This document shows, piece after piece, positions 1-8,748 of a DNA stretch of 28,984 nucleotides. The translations under genes were made by a program, and so were the position numbers. Under the pieces are notes generated by a model, which was not told the DNA's origin, did not search any database, and saw only the letters and a list, made by a program, of their open reading frames with translations. The stretch's first letter is position 1. Each line of letters begins with the position of its first letter. Location: the NCBI GenBank assembly GCA_022840285.1, contig JALHIE010000034.1, positions 1-28,984 of the forward strand. Direction: 5' to 3'. This stretch comes from Porphyromonadaceae bacterium (lineage in GTDB: Bacteria; Bacteroidota; Bacteroidia; Bacteroidales; Dysgonomonadaceae).

Positions 1-70
1 CAAAGAACTTTTTGGGTGAATTTCACCTGCTTTATAAAATTTATTGTGCAAAAATATTATCAACTAAATT

Positions 71-105
71 GTCCTTCCGACTTTTCGGAGTGGACTCATT
101 TTTAA
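71..105. terminator. Hairpin upstream of the IS, possible terminator
   Basis: An interrupted stem is visible: GTCC (71-74) pairs with GGAC (92-95), and TCCGA (76-80) with TCGGA (85-89) around a CTTT loop. A short T-rich stretch follows (98-103). It could end a gene lying left of the window. The 116 bases left of the insertion sequence contain no ORF I can support. A second small dyad, GGTGAA-T-TTCACC, lies at 15-27. Confidence 0.35.
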
Positions 106-208
106 GTTATTAATAACCCGACTTTGACAGTTAAATTTGGCCAAAGCCCGTCGTATAGGTGTTTTGAGAGCTTTTTAAAACATCAACTTTGTGGTACACA
201 AAAACGGT

Positions 209-1957
209 CTATAATTTTTTTTCATCGTTTTTCCTGGTGGAAGATATTATTTTCCTCATCGTTTGTTTGGTGATGATCTGTGTATCTGTCCTGAAGCCGG
301 CTGAACCATGGAGATGGTCGGTGAGGGTGGTTCTCGTGTATGCGGGGACGAACCCTTCTCCCGGGATACTGCAGAAGTCCATTCCGGCCAGGGTGTCGCT
401 GATCTCCCTGACGGAGAACTTGCAGCCCGCCCGGTTGACTTTCTTTTCCAGTATCCTCATTATCAACAGCGAGAGGAAGCAGGTCAGGAAGTGCGCCCTT
501 ATCCTGTCGTCCCTCTGCAGGAACACGGGCCTTGCCTCGAAGTCTGTCTTCATTACCCTGAAACAGTCCTCCACTTTCCAACGCAAGCCGTTATATTTGA
601 GTATGGCCGTATCCTCATCAAGCAGGTCGGTGCACACCCCGTAATAACCGTCAAAGCGCTCCTCCTGTCCGACCATCTCCCTGTCAAGGGTGTAACTGGT
701 CAGGGGGGCCAGTTCCCCGTCCGGGGTATAACTGGTTTGACTGATGAATCTCCTGTAGTCCGTGGAGCGCTTGCCGCCCAGTTTCGCCGTCCCCTTTTCG
801 ATCGCCTTGCCGGCTCGCTCCAGCTGCCTGTGGCGGATATACCTGAGATAATCCCTGTATTTTGGGGAGAAGGTGGCGATGAGTTTCTGCTCCAGCCCGT
901 TCTCGTTTATCCAGCGGGACTTGTGGAATGTCGCGTTATATATTTCCTTGTCCTCTTCATCGAGTTGGCTGATATCGAATATCTTGCCGGATCCCTTCAT
1001 GTGCCATCCTTCCGGCTGGAGGGACCACTCCTGGAGGTGCCCCTTCAACTTCTTTAGCGACTGTACCGTGATGAACGACCTTTCGGCCGTGTCATTGGCC
1101 TTCCTGTTATCGTATGACGAGAGGCCGGCATCCGTGCAGACGACCAGTCTGGATATCTTGAAGTTGTCGTTGAGCTTCTTCTCGAGCGGAAGCATCGTGA
1201 GCTGCTCCGAGGTGTTTCCCGGGTTGATGTCGAAGGCAAGGGGCATGCCCTCCATGTCCATGAAGAGCCCCATCTGCACGATGGGATTCGGGCGGTGCTC
1301 CTTTGACAGGCCGTATTGCCTCAATCCGTTCTCCTGCTCGCTCTCGAAGTAATAGTTTGTCACGTCGTAATAAATGACACCGCTTTTGCGGGTGATTATC
1401 TTCTTGCTGTTGCGGTACGCCCGGGACTGTATGAAGTCGCTTTCACCGGACAGTACCGAAAGGGCGCGGTATATCTCGTGTAGATCGCTCCCGGGCTGTT
1501 CAATATAACGCCTGGACTCCTCAAGGGATGAACGCTTGGATCCCGGATACATTATCCTTGTATAGATAAGCCTTGACAATATCCCGTCCAGGTCGAACTC
1601 GAACTTGTGCTTGTCAGCAATCCTCGCGCAGATCCTGTCAAGGCCCAGCTCGTGATAAATCTTCTGAAGGAAAAGATATCCTCCATTAAAACTGTGCTGC
1701 TCGTCTTTTTTCAGACGCACCGACGGTTTGTATTTTACAACCACCTCCTGCTTCCCTGATTTTTCCTGCGCCGTCATCTCCTCGACCTGCGCCCTGGCCC
1801 ATTCCACAGGATCCTCCCCGTCCAGACTCTCCTTCAGTTCCTCGATCGTCCCGAACTTTTTCACCACTTTTGAAGTGCTTACGCCCCTGTCATCCCTAAA
1901 CCCCTTTACGGCATAGAGATAGGTAAACCTCCCACTTTTCTTGATCGACAGTTTCAT
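209..1957 (-). CDS. IS1634-family DDE transposase
   Basis: This 582-aa protein catalyses cut-and-paste movement of the surrounding element. The N-terminus (MKLSIKKSGRFTYLYAVKGF) is the short opening typical of the large IS1634-type transposases of Bacteroidetes. The RNase-H-like core shows the three acidic positions in order: Asp in YYDVTNYYFE (near residue 200), Asp in VVCTDAGLSS (near residue 277), and Glu in RWKVEDCFRVMK (near residue 460), followed by the hydrophobic helix RAHFLTCFLSLL. There is no internal stop or frameshift. The length is usual for the family. It is read leftwards, away from the polysaccharide locus. Its base composition is more GC-rich than the flanking intergenic DNA, as expected for a recent arrival. 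Confidence 0.93.
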   Translation of the reverse strand: MKLSIKKSGRFTYLYAVKGFRDDRGVSTSKVVKKFGTIEELKESLDGEDPVEWARAQVEEMTAQEKSGKQEVVVKYKPSVRLKKDEQHSFNGGYLFLQKIYHELGLDRICARIADKHKFEFDLDGILSRLIYTRIMYPGSKRSSLEESRRYIEQPGSDLHEIYRALSVLSGESDFIQSRAYRNSKKIITRKSGVIYYDVTNYYFESEQENGLRQYGLSKEHRPNPIVQMGLFMDMEGMPLAFDINPGNTSEQLTMLPLEKKLNDNFKISRLVVCTDAGLSSYDNRKANDTAERSFITVQSLKKLKGHLQEWSLQPEGWHMKGSGKIFDISQLDEEDKEIYNATFHKSRWINENGLEQKLIATFSPKYRDYLRYIRHRQLERAGKAIEKGTAKLGGKRSTDYRRFISQTSYTPDGELAPLTSYTLDREMVGQEERFDGYYGVCTDLLDEDTAILKYNGLRWKVEDCFRVMKTDFEARPVFLQRDDRIRAHFLTCFLSLLIMRILEKKVNRAGCKFSVREISDTLAGMDFCSIPGEGFVPAYTRTTLTDHLHGSAGFRTDTQIITKQTMRKIISSTRKNDEKKL

Positions 1958-1990
1958 AATGTAAATTTTAATATCGCCTAATATCTACCA

Positions 1991-1998
1991 CAAATGTA
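1991..1998 (-). promoter_or_regulatory. Candidate -7 box of the transposase gene
   Basis: On the minus strand these bases read TACATTTG, matching the Bacteroidetes -7 consensus TAnnTTTG, 33 bases upstream of the transposase ATG. No -33 element is seen at the usual 19-21 bp spacing. Confidence 0.4.
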
Positions 1999-2008
1999 CA
2001 AATAATAT

Positions 2009-2040
2009 TTGACAAAAAAAAGAGACTGACAGCCTCTTTT
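2009..2040 (-). terminator. Terminator inside the IS right end, facing inward
   Basis: On the minus strand AAAAGAG (2040-2034) pairs with CTCTTTT (2024-2018) around a 9-base loop, and the T run continues to 2014. It lies between the right inverted repeat and the transposase promoter. It would therefore stop transcripts entering the element from its right flank, a common protective device in insertion sequences. Confidence 0.6.
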
Positions 2041-2123
2041 ATGAAAAAAATCGATTTTTATGTGTCAAAGTCCCGCACAAAAATCATCTGTATTTTTTAA
2101 TTTCCAAAGCATAAATGTTAAAT

Positions 2124-2141
2124 TTTTACTTTTTAGTAAAA
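2124..2141. promoter_or_regulatory. Perfect dyad, candidate PUL operator
   Basis: TTTTACT (2124-2130) and AGTAAAA (2135-2141) form a perfect 7-bp inverted repeat separated by TTTT. It lies about 35-50 bp upstream of the candidate -7 box of the polysaccharide locus, the usual position for an activator site. No regulator gene lies nearby to match to it. In DNA this AT-rich the repeat could be chance. Confidence 0.35.
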
Positions 2142-2176
2142 TATTTAAACAATCCACTTGTTATTAAATTTTTTTT

Positions 2177-2184
2177 TATATTTG
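2177..2184 (+). promoter_or_regulatory. Candidate -7 box of the PUL
   Basis: TATATTTG matches the Bacteroidetes TAnnTTTG consensus. A TTG at 2158-2160 is the nearest -33-like element, but its 16-bp spacing is shorter than the usual 19-21. Transcription would begin near 2191, about 80 bases before the epimerase ATG. The rest of the 313-base gap between transposase and epimerase holds the IS right end and AT-rich leader DNA, with a 14-bp palindrome at 2193-2206. Confidence 0.45.
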
Positions 2185-2270
2185 CCAATTAATATTATTA
2201 ATAATACTATTAAACCTATTAATTATATTTTATTTAAATTTCAATGTATTTTCCAACAGAATATAGTAAA

Positions 2271-3503
2271 ATGGACTTAGTAAAGCTAGAACAACAGTAT
2301 AAAACCGAACTGTTGGACAATGTGCTTCCCTTTTGGCTGAGTAAATCTCAAGATCATGAGTTCGGTGGATACTTCACTTGTCTCGACCGGAAAGGAAATG
2401 TGTTCGATACCGATAAATTTGTATGGCTGCAGGGCCGTCAGGTTTGGATGTTCTCCATGTTATACAACAATCTGGAAAAAAGACAGGAGTGGCTCGATTG
2501 TGCCATACAGGGCGGCGAGTTTCTGAAAAAACATGGACACGACGGCAACCTCAACTGGTATTTCTCGCTCACACGCGAAGGGGAGCCCTTGATAGAGCCC
2601 TACAATATTTTTTCGTACACATTTGCAACAATGGCTTTCGGACAGCTAAGCAAGGCAACCGGAAACGAAGAGTATGCTGAAATAGCCAAAAGGACTTTCG
2701 ACATTGTACTCTCGAGGCGCAGTAATCCCAAAGGAAAATGGAACAAAGCTTACGCCGGGACACGCAACCTGAAATCGTTTTCTCTGCCGATGATACTCTG
2801 TAACCTTGCACTCGAAATAGAACATCTGCTCGATCCCGAATTCCTAAAAAAAACCATAGACGAGTGTATTCACGAAGTCATGGAGGTCTTTTTACGCCCT
2901 GAACTGGGAGGGCTGATCGTGGAAAACGTAAACCAAGACGGTTCACTTTCCGACACGTTCGACGGCCGGCTTGTCAACCCCGGACACAGTATTGAAGCCA
3001 TGTGGTTTATTATGGATTTGGGGAAACGCCTCAACCGCCCTCAACTCATCAACCAAGCAGTGGAAACAACCCTGAGGATGCTTAACTACGGTTGGGACAA
3101 ACAACACGGAGGTATCTTCTACTTTATGGACCGTAACGGATTTCCGCCCCAACAGCTGGAATGGGACCAGAAACTCTGGTGGGTGCATATCGAGACACTT
3201 ATATCGCTCATCAAGGGATATCAGCTAACAGGGTCACAGGAGTGCCTGGTATGGTTCGAAAAAGTGCACAACTACACCTGGAAGCATTTCAGAGATCCGG
3301 AACATCCCGAATGGTGGGGCTACCTCAACCGTCGGGGCGAGGTGTTGCTTGATTTGAAAGGCGGAAAATGGAAAGGCTGTTTTCATGTGCCTAGGGGATT
3401 ATACCAGGTATGGTCAATTTGTAAATCAATTAAAAGAAATCAGGCTGAAAAAAAGTCAAATCTAATTGAAGTGACAGGTGAAGACATACAAAAAATCATT
3501 TAG
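2271..3503 (+). CDS. AGE-family (N-acylglucosamine 2-epimerase type) epimerase
   Basis: A cytoplasmic enzyme expected to interconvert N-acetylmannosamine and N-acetylglucosamine, or a related 2-epimerisation. There is no signal peptide. The fold is an (alpha/alpha)6 barrel. Counting from the chosen start, Arg56 (GRQVW), His239 (NPGHSIEAMW), Glu308 (WWVHIETL) and His372 (GGKWKGCFHVPR) match in order the active-site set known in AGE enzymes. NPGH and KGCFHVPR favour AGE over cellobiose 2-epimerase. An in-frame ATG at 2244 would add 9 residues; I chose 2271 because MDLVKLEQQYKTEL is the natural start of the family. It is first in the PUL transcript, with SusC 50 bp downstream. It is visibly richer in GC than SusC. 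It may be a NanE equivalent, since Bacteroides nanE enzymes are of this family. Confidence 0.85.
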   Translation: MDLVKLEQQYKTELLDNVLPFWLSKSQDHEFGGYFTCLDRKGNVFDTDKFVWLQGRQVWMFSMLYNNLEKRQEWLDCAIQGGEFLKKHGHDGNLNWYFSLTREGEPLIEPYNIFSYTFATMAFGQLSKATGNEEYAEIAKRTFDIVLSRRSNPKGKWNKAYAGTRNLKSFSLPMILCNLALEIEHLLDPEFLKKTIDECIHEVMEVFLRPELGGLIVENVNQDGSLSDTFDGRLVNPGHSIEAMWFIMDLGKRLNRPQLINQAVETTLRMLNYGWDKQHGGIFYFMDRNGFPPQQLEWDQKLWWVHIETLISLIKGYQLTGSQECLVWFEKVHNYTWKHFRDPEHPEWWGYLNRRGEVLLDLKGGKWKGCFHVPRGLYQVWSICKSIKRNQAEKKSNLIEVTGEDIQKII

Positions 3504-3553
3504 TTAAGAATATTTCAATAAAGTCAAATAAAGTTTAAATTAAAACCAATTGT

Positions 3554-6500
3554 ATGACGAACATCTATTTTATTAATCTTCTCCATGCAAAGTCTGTTTT
3601 TTCAGGCTTTCCTAACTTTCAAGACAACTATTTATTAGCAAAAGTCAAGAAAGAACCGGATAAAAGAAAACCTCAAACAATAAAATGTTTTTTGTTTTTA
3701 TTGCTCTTGGGTGTTTCTATTTTTATGAATGCACAAAATGTTACCGTCAAAGGGGTAGTTACTGACCCTCAAGGTGAGCCTTTACCTGGTACAACAATCA
3801 CAATCGTAGGTTCCTCCAAAGGTGTCATCACCGATATGGATGGAATTTATTCAATTGAAGCAAAAAGTACGGATCAACTTACATTCTCCTTTGTTGGAAT
3901 GGAAGACCAAAGCATTCCAATCAATGGTAGATCCATTATTAATGTTACCATGCAGGAGCAGAGTGAATTATTGGACGAGGTGCAAGTGGTTGCTTTCGGA
4001 AAACAAAAGAAGTCAGATGTAATTGGTTCGGTGACAACCATCAATCCATCCGAACTGAAAGTTCCTTCCAGCAATCTTACCCAATCTCTTGCCGGGAAAT
4101 TATCAGGTGTAATTTCTTATCAACGTTCTGGAGAGCCTGGTAGAGATAACGCCGATTTCTTTATCAGAGGGGTAACAACATTTGGATATTCAAGAAGCCC
4201 TTTGATACTTTTGGACGGATTTGAAATTTCTTCAAACGATATGGCTAGCATCGACCCAAACAACATTTCCAGCTTCTCTATTATGAAGGACGCCACTTCT
4301 ACGGCTCTGTATGGTGCTCGTGGAGCTAATGGTGTTATCTTGATCACCACGAAAGAGGGCAGGGAAGGAAAAATTCGTGTATCTTTTCGGCATGAATCAT
4401 CCTTTTCCATGCCAACAAAATTACCGGAGGTAGCCAATGGAGTCACTTACATGAACCTCTACAACGAGGCCTATTTCAATGATTATCCCTCCATGTCGCC
4501 CTACTACAGTGCACAAAAAATTGAAGGCACTACCAACAACCTGAACGCAAACGTCTACCCGAATGTAAACTGGTATGAGGATCTATTTACAGATTATGTT
4601 TACAACCAGCGATACAACATCAATATTAACGGTGGGGGCAAAGTTGCCCAATACTATCTGTCTGCAAGCTATAACAATGAAAACGGGATTTTGAATGTTG
4701 ACAAAAGAAACAATTTTAACAATAACATCTCTATTGATCGTTACAACCTGACATCCAACATCAATTTAAACCTGACACCAACGACCAAAGCCTCATTTAA
4801 GATGAACGGCGTATTTCATCGTTACAATGGCCCCATTCAGTCCGGGAATGACATATTCGCTAGTGTAATGAATGCCAATCCGGTTGATTTCCCGAAATAC
4901 TATGAGCCGGATGAGGCCAATCAATATACCAAACATATCCTCTTCGGGAGGAGACATGCGGGCGGTTACAATCCTTACTCTCAAATGGTATCCGGATACA
5001 GGGATTTCTTTTCAAATAATATTCTTGCATTATTCCAGATTGAGCAAGACTTTTCATTCATTACACCTGGTTTGTCAGCCAGGGCCAGTGCCAATATTCG
5101 GACCTATGGCGACCATGGCAGCTACAGATCATATACTCCTTACTATTACGAAATTGAATCATACGATTTAATTAATGACAGGTATGTGCTAAATAACATC
5201 TCAAAGGGTACTGAAGCATTGAATGATCCTATTAATAGCGTAAATAGCAGTAGCAGAACCTACTTTGAAGGAGCCGTGAATTATACAAAGAAAATTGACT
5301 TGCACGATTTGTCCGGAATGCTCGTCTACACACAATCTGAAGAATTGAATACCATCTCCGGCACCACCATTGAACAAACATTGCCCAGAAGGAATATGGG
5401 ATTTGCAGGTCGATTCACTTACAACTTCGATCAGCGATACATGGCTGAAGTAAATTTCGGGTATAATGGCTCGGAAAGATTCTCTAAAAACAATCAATTT
5501 GGCTTCTTTCCATCCTTTGGTGTTGGTTACACAATTTCCAACGAAAAGTTCTGGTCGCCATTAAGTACAATCTTCCCAACTGCAAAGCTTAAGTTCACTT
5601 ACGGACTTGTTGGAAATGACGCCATTGGATCACCTTCAGACAGGTTCTTCTATTTATCCCGCATCAATCAGAATGCCGATGGTAACAGTTATCAGTTTGG
5701 TGACACCTTTAACAACGCATACACCGGGTATTCTATCGACAGATATTCAAACTTTGGTATCACATGGGAGGAAGCGAAGAAAAGGGATTTAGGTCTTGAA
5801 ATGAATATTCTGGGCGTGGCAAATCTGATGGTCGACTATTTCAGCGAACATCGCAATAAGATCCTGATGACCCGGGTGGATATGCCGGCCGAAATTGGCT
5901 TGATAACCAATCCAAGTGGAAATATTGGAGAAGTGAAATCACACGGCCTGGATGCTTCGCTCGATGTAAACCATTTTTTCAACCAAAGAACGAATACCTG
6001 GATCCAGGGACGTGCCAATTTTACTTACGCCACAAACAAAGTGTTGGTCTATTCCGAACCTTACTATCGGTATCCCTATTTATCGAGAATTGGCTATCCG
6101 GTCAATCAGCAGTGGGGTTATAAGGCAGCAGGCATATTTGTAGATGAAGCTGAGATTGAAAATTATCCTACTCAATCCTTTGGTGTTGCTCCCAAGGTAG
6201 GAGATCTGCGCTATGTTGACATCAACAATGACGGAAAAATTGATCAAAACGATCAGGTTCCAATCGGCCCTCCCACAGTACCTGAAATATTGTATGGCTT
6301 TGGGGTTTCAGTTGGCCATAAAGCACTTGATTTGTCTTTCTTTTTCCAGGGATCAGCAAAATCTTCCTTCTTTATTCAACCCACTTGGATCGAACCATTC
6401 AGGGATAACAGGAATATACTCAAAGTAATTTCAGATAACTATTGGTCTAAAGATAATCCTAGCCCTAATGCTTTCTGGCCCAGACTATCAACCACAACTG

Positions 6501-6757
6501 TAAGTAACAATATTCAACTTTCCGATTGGTGGTTAAGAAAAGGAGATTTTATTCGATTAAAAAATTTGGAAATTGGATATACGCTCAATCGTAAGAGATT
6601 GCAAAGCATGAAAGTTCAGAATCTCAGAATATTTGCAAACGGAAACAATTTATTTGTCCTTTCACCTTTTAAATTATGGGATCCGGAGATGGGTAGCAAT
6701 GGATTGGGCTATCCAATCCAAAGAACCTATAACGTAGGCTTACAATTGGATTTTTAA
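3554..6757 (+). CDS. SusC-like TonB-dependent outer-membrane transporter
   Basis: A 1067-aa glycan importer that forms a lidded pair with the SusD protein encoded next and is powered by TonB. In order: an unusually long N-region (about 45 residues), a hydrophobic signal segment (KCFLFLLLLGVSIFMNAQ, about 44-61), a carboxypeptidase-D regulatory-like domain (about 63-135, with GVVTDPQGEPLPG and the GMEDQ turn), a TonB-box-like DEVQVVAFGKQ (about 141-151), the plug (DGFEIS...DPNNISSFSIMKDATSTALYGARGANGVILITTK) and the beta-barrel, ending in aromatic Phe (LQLDF). No alternative ATG exists between residue 1 and the signal segment, so 3554 stands unless a non-ATG codon is used. The SusD gene follows after 22 bp. 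The glycan cannot be told from sequence. Confidence 0.95.
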   Translation: MTNIYFINLLHAKSVFSGFPNFQDNYLLAKVKKEPDKRKPQTIKCFLFLLLLGVSIFMNAQNVTVKGVVTDPQGEPLPGTTITIVGSSKGVITDMDGIYSIEAKSTDQLTFSFVGMEDQSIPINGRSIINVTMQEQSELLDEVQVVAFGKQKKSDVIGSVTTINPSELKVPSSNLTQSLAGKLSGVISYQRSGEPGRDNADFFIRGVTTFGYSRSPLILLDGFEISSNDMASIDPNNISSFSIMKDATSTALYGARGANGVILITTKEGREGKIRVSFRHESSFSMPTKLPEVANGVTYMNLYNEAYFNDYPSMSPYYSAQKIEGTTNNLNANVYPNVNWYEDLFTDYVYNQRYNININGGGKVAQYYLSASYNNENGILNVDKRNNFNNNISIDRYNLTSNINLNLTPTTKASFKMNGVFHRYNGPIQSGNDIFASVMNANPVDFPKYYEPDEANQYTKHILFGRRHAGGYNPYSQMVSGYRDFFSNNILALFQIEQDFSFITPGLSARASANIRTYGDHGSYRSYTPYYYEIESYDLINDRYVLNNISKGTEALNDPINSVNSSSRTYFEGAVNYTKKIDLHDLSGMLVYTQSEELNTISGTTIEQTLPRRNMGFAGRFTYNFDQRYMAEVNFGYNGSERFSKNNQFGFFPSFGVGYTISNEKFWSPLSTIFPTAKLKFTYGLVGNDAIGSPSDRFFYLSRINQNADGNSYQFGDTFNNAYTGYSIDRYSNFGITWEEAKKRDLGLEMNILGVANLMVDYFSEHRNKILMTRVDMPAEIGLITNPSGNIGEVKSHGLDASLDVNHFFNQRTNTWIQGRANFTYATNKVLVYSEPYYRYPYLSRIGYPVNQQWGYKAAGIFVDEAEIENYPTQSFGVAPKVGDLRYVDINNDGKIDQNDQVPIGPPTVPEILYGFGVSVGHKALDLSFFFQGSAKSSFFIQPTWIEPFRDNRNILKVISDNYWSKDNPSPNAFWPRLSTTTVSNNIQLSDWWLRKGDFIRLKNLEIGYTLNRKRLQSMKVQNLRIFANGNNLFVLSPFKLWDPEMGSNGLGYPIQRTYNVGLQLDF

Positions 6758-6779
6758 TTATTTAAAAATAATCACAACG

Positions 6780-8729
6780 ATGAAAAAATATATAAGAACA
6801 CTCATATTGCCGTTTTTCCTGGTACTTTCAGCAACCAGCTGCGGAGACTACCTAAATATTGTCCCCGATAATACAGCGACAATAGATAAAATGTTTGAGA
6901 ACAAAGAAAAAACATTAAAGGCATTGGCCACCTGTTATTCTTACATCCCTGATGTTTTCAACAATCATTACCTAACATCACTAACTCTTGGCAATGAATA
7001 TATTGCACCCACTAAATGGAACTTTAGAACCGATGTTTTCATTTCAAACAGGGTGATGATGGGTGATCAGAATGTTGATAATCCATACTATTCATATTGG
7101 AATGGAGGGTTAGGTGGTTCCCGAAACTTATATCAAGGAATCAGGTATTGCAATATCTTTCTAAATAATATCAGAGAGGTGCCTGATCTGGAGCCGGGTG
7201 ATTACGAAGACTATATTTCTCAGGTGAAGTTTATAAAGGCTTATCTGCATTTTATCTTACTAAAAAACTATGGTCCGATTGTGATTGCGGACGACGAAAT
7301 GGATATTAATGCCTCTCAGGATGAGGTTCATCAATTCAGATCACCCGTTGACGAAGTCTTTCAATATATAGTCGATTTAATGGATGAATCTACAAACAAT
7401 TTGCCGGTTAGAAGAATGAAAAGCCAAGTGGGGCAAATAGACCAGGTAATTGTCAAAAGCATGAAAGCCAAGGTTATGGTTTACTGGGCAAGTCCTCTTT
7501 TCAATGGAAATTCTGAGTATTACAGCAATTTTATTGACCCAAAGACCGGAAAGCCGTTTTTCAATCTTAAATACGATCATGAAAGATGGGGTGAAGCGGC
7601 TAAAGCTTTAAAGAGTGCGATTGATGCGGCACATTCAGCGAATGTGAAACTGTACATTTACCAAAAACCAATTTACGAATTTGACAAAGAAGATGCTAAA
7701 ACCTCAAAGATTATGGAATTTGCCTACAATAACCGGTTTTCCATTGTTGATGCATGGAACAGTGAATTGGTCTGGGGATATTCAAATGTGAGCACGACCG
7801 GTACCGGCACCATGCAATCCGCATGCCAGGTATTTAACATTGAATACCCAAATAACTGGCGTTATTCCTACAATTACCTTTCTGCCTCACAATACATTAC
7901 AGAGCAGTTTTACACTAAGAATGGTATTCCTATAGAAGAAGATAAGACTTTTGATTACGAAAACAGAAATAGTATCGTAAATGTACCGATGGATGATTAC
8001 CACAAAGGTTATTTGATACCGGACGATCAGGAAGTCATTTCCAAACAATATCTAAATCGGGAACCCCGTTTTTATGCCTGGATTGCAACGGATCGATCCA
8101 TATGGAGAACATACGGGACTAAATATAATATGAGAATGAGATTTAACGAAACACCCGGTGGTGGAAATGTCTCTTTGAATGGTGAGTTTTATCCATCAGG
8201 TATTGCCATAAAAAAATGGGTACATCCGGAAAGCCAGAACTTACAATGGCAGCGAATCGTCCATTATCCCTACCCTGTAATACGTCTTGCTGATCTCTAT
8301 TTGATGTATGCGGAGGCGGTCAATGAATATTCAGGGCCAACGGAGGAAGTATACAAATACCTAAATGATGTCAGAGAACGTAGCGGACTTCCAACAATTC
8401 AGGAAATCTGGAGTAATGCGGAAATTGTGAAAAATCCGGGGAAACATTCGACCAAAGAGGGCATGAGAGAGATCATACAGCAGGAAAGAGCAATAGAACT
8501 CTCTTTTGAAGGGCATCAGTATGATGACGTAAGAAGATGGAAAAAAGGAGATCAATATTTTTCCAAACCAATACAAGGCTGGAACAGTTTCCAGCAAAAT
8601 GCGGAAAATTTCTATCTACCCGTCACTTTACAGGTAAGAAACTGGGTTACTCCGAGAGATTATTTTACACCTTTATCTATTTCAACACTGAATGCAAATC
8701 CAAACCTGGTTCAGAACCCGGGCTGGTAA
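6780..8729 (+). CDS. SusD/RagB-like glycan-binding lipoprotein
   Basis: A 649-aa surface lipoprotein that caps the SusC channel and captures oligosaccharide. The signal peptide ends in a lipobox with Cys21 (LSATSC), followed by GDYLNIVPDN, the typical SusD opening. TPR-like helices of the family appear in the YLHFILLKNYGPIVI region and in the C-terminal RLADLYLMYAEAVNEY and LSFEGHQYDDVRRWKK segments, the hallmark of the RagB/SusD C-terminal domain. It is intact and slightly longer than the commonest SusD proteins (about 500-600 aa). The neighbouring SusC and the following lipoproteins are in the same direction with short gaps, so one transcript is likely. Confidence 0.95.
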   Translation: MKKYIRTLILPFFLVLSATSCGDYLNIVPDNTATIDKMFENKEKTLKALATCYSYIPDVFNNHYLTSLTLGNEYIAPTKWNFRTDVFISNRVMMGDQNVDNPYYSYWNGGLGGSRNLYQGIRYCNIFLNNIREVPDLEPGDYEDYISQVKFIKAYLHFILLKNYGPIVIADDEMDINASQDEVHQFRSPVDEVFQYIVDLMDESTNNLPVRRMKSQVGQIDQVIVKSMKAKVMVYWASPLFNGNSEYYSNFIDPKTGKPFFNLKYDHERWGEAAKALKSAIDAAHSANVKLYIYQKPIYEFDKEDAKTSKIMEFAYNNRFSIVDAWNSELVWGYSNVSTTGTGTMQSACQVFNIEYPNNWRYSYNYLSASQYITEQFYTKNGIPIEEDKTFDYENRNSIVNVPMDDYHKGYLIPDDQEVISKQYLNREPRFYAWIATDRSIWRTYGTKYNMRMRFNETPGGGNVSLNGEFYPSGIAIKKWVHPESQNLQWQRIVHYPYPVIRLADLYLMYAEAVNEYSGPTEEVYKYLNDVRERSGLPTIQEIWSNAEIVKNPGKHSTKEGMREIIQQERAIELSFEGHQYDDVRRWKKGDQYFSKPIQGWNSFQQNAENFYLPVTLQVRNWVTPRDYFTPLSISTLNANPNLVQNPGW

Positions 8730-8748
8730 AATAAAAAATATACAAGAT

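Larger units (their letters stand above)
121..2071 (-). mobile_element. IS1634-type insertion sequence, complete
   Basis: The element spans one transposase gene and about 110-200 bp of end sequence. The left end reads ACTTTGACA (121-129) and the right end its exact complement TGTCAAAGT (2063-2071), giving a 9-bp terminal inverted repeat with weaker A/T-rich similarity further in. Each end is bordered by CCCG (117-120 and 2072-2075), which would be a 4-bp target duplication. The length of about 1.95 kb fits the IS1634 family. The exact ends could be off by a base or more, because CCCG next to the repeat can also be read as part of an imperfect longer repeat. The gene is intact, so the copy may be active. 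Confidence 0.75.

Noticed and set aside
308..1057. 249-codon open frame on the plus strand inside the insertion sequence
   Set aside because: It lies wholly opposite the transposase, whose DDE motifs are clear. The translated product has no recognisable features and no promoter or leader.
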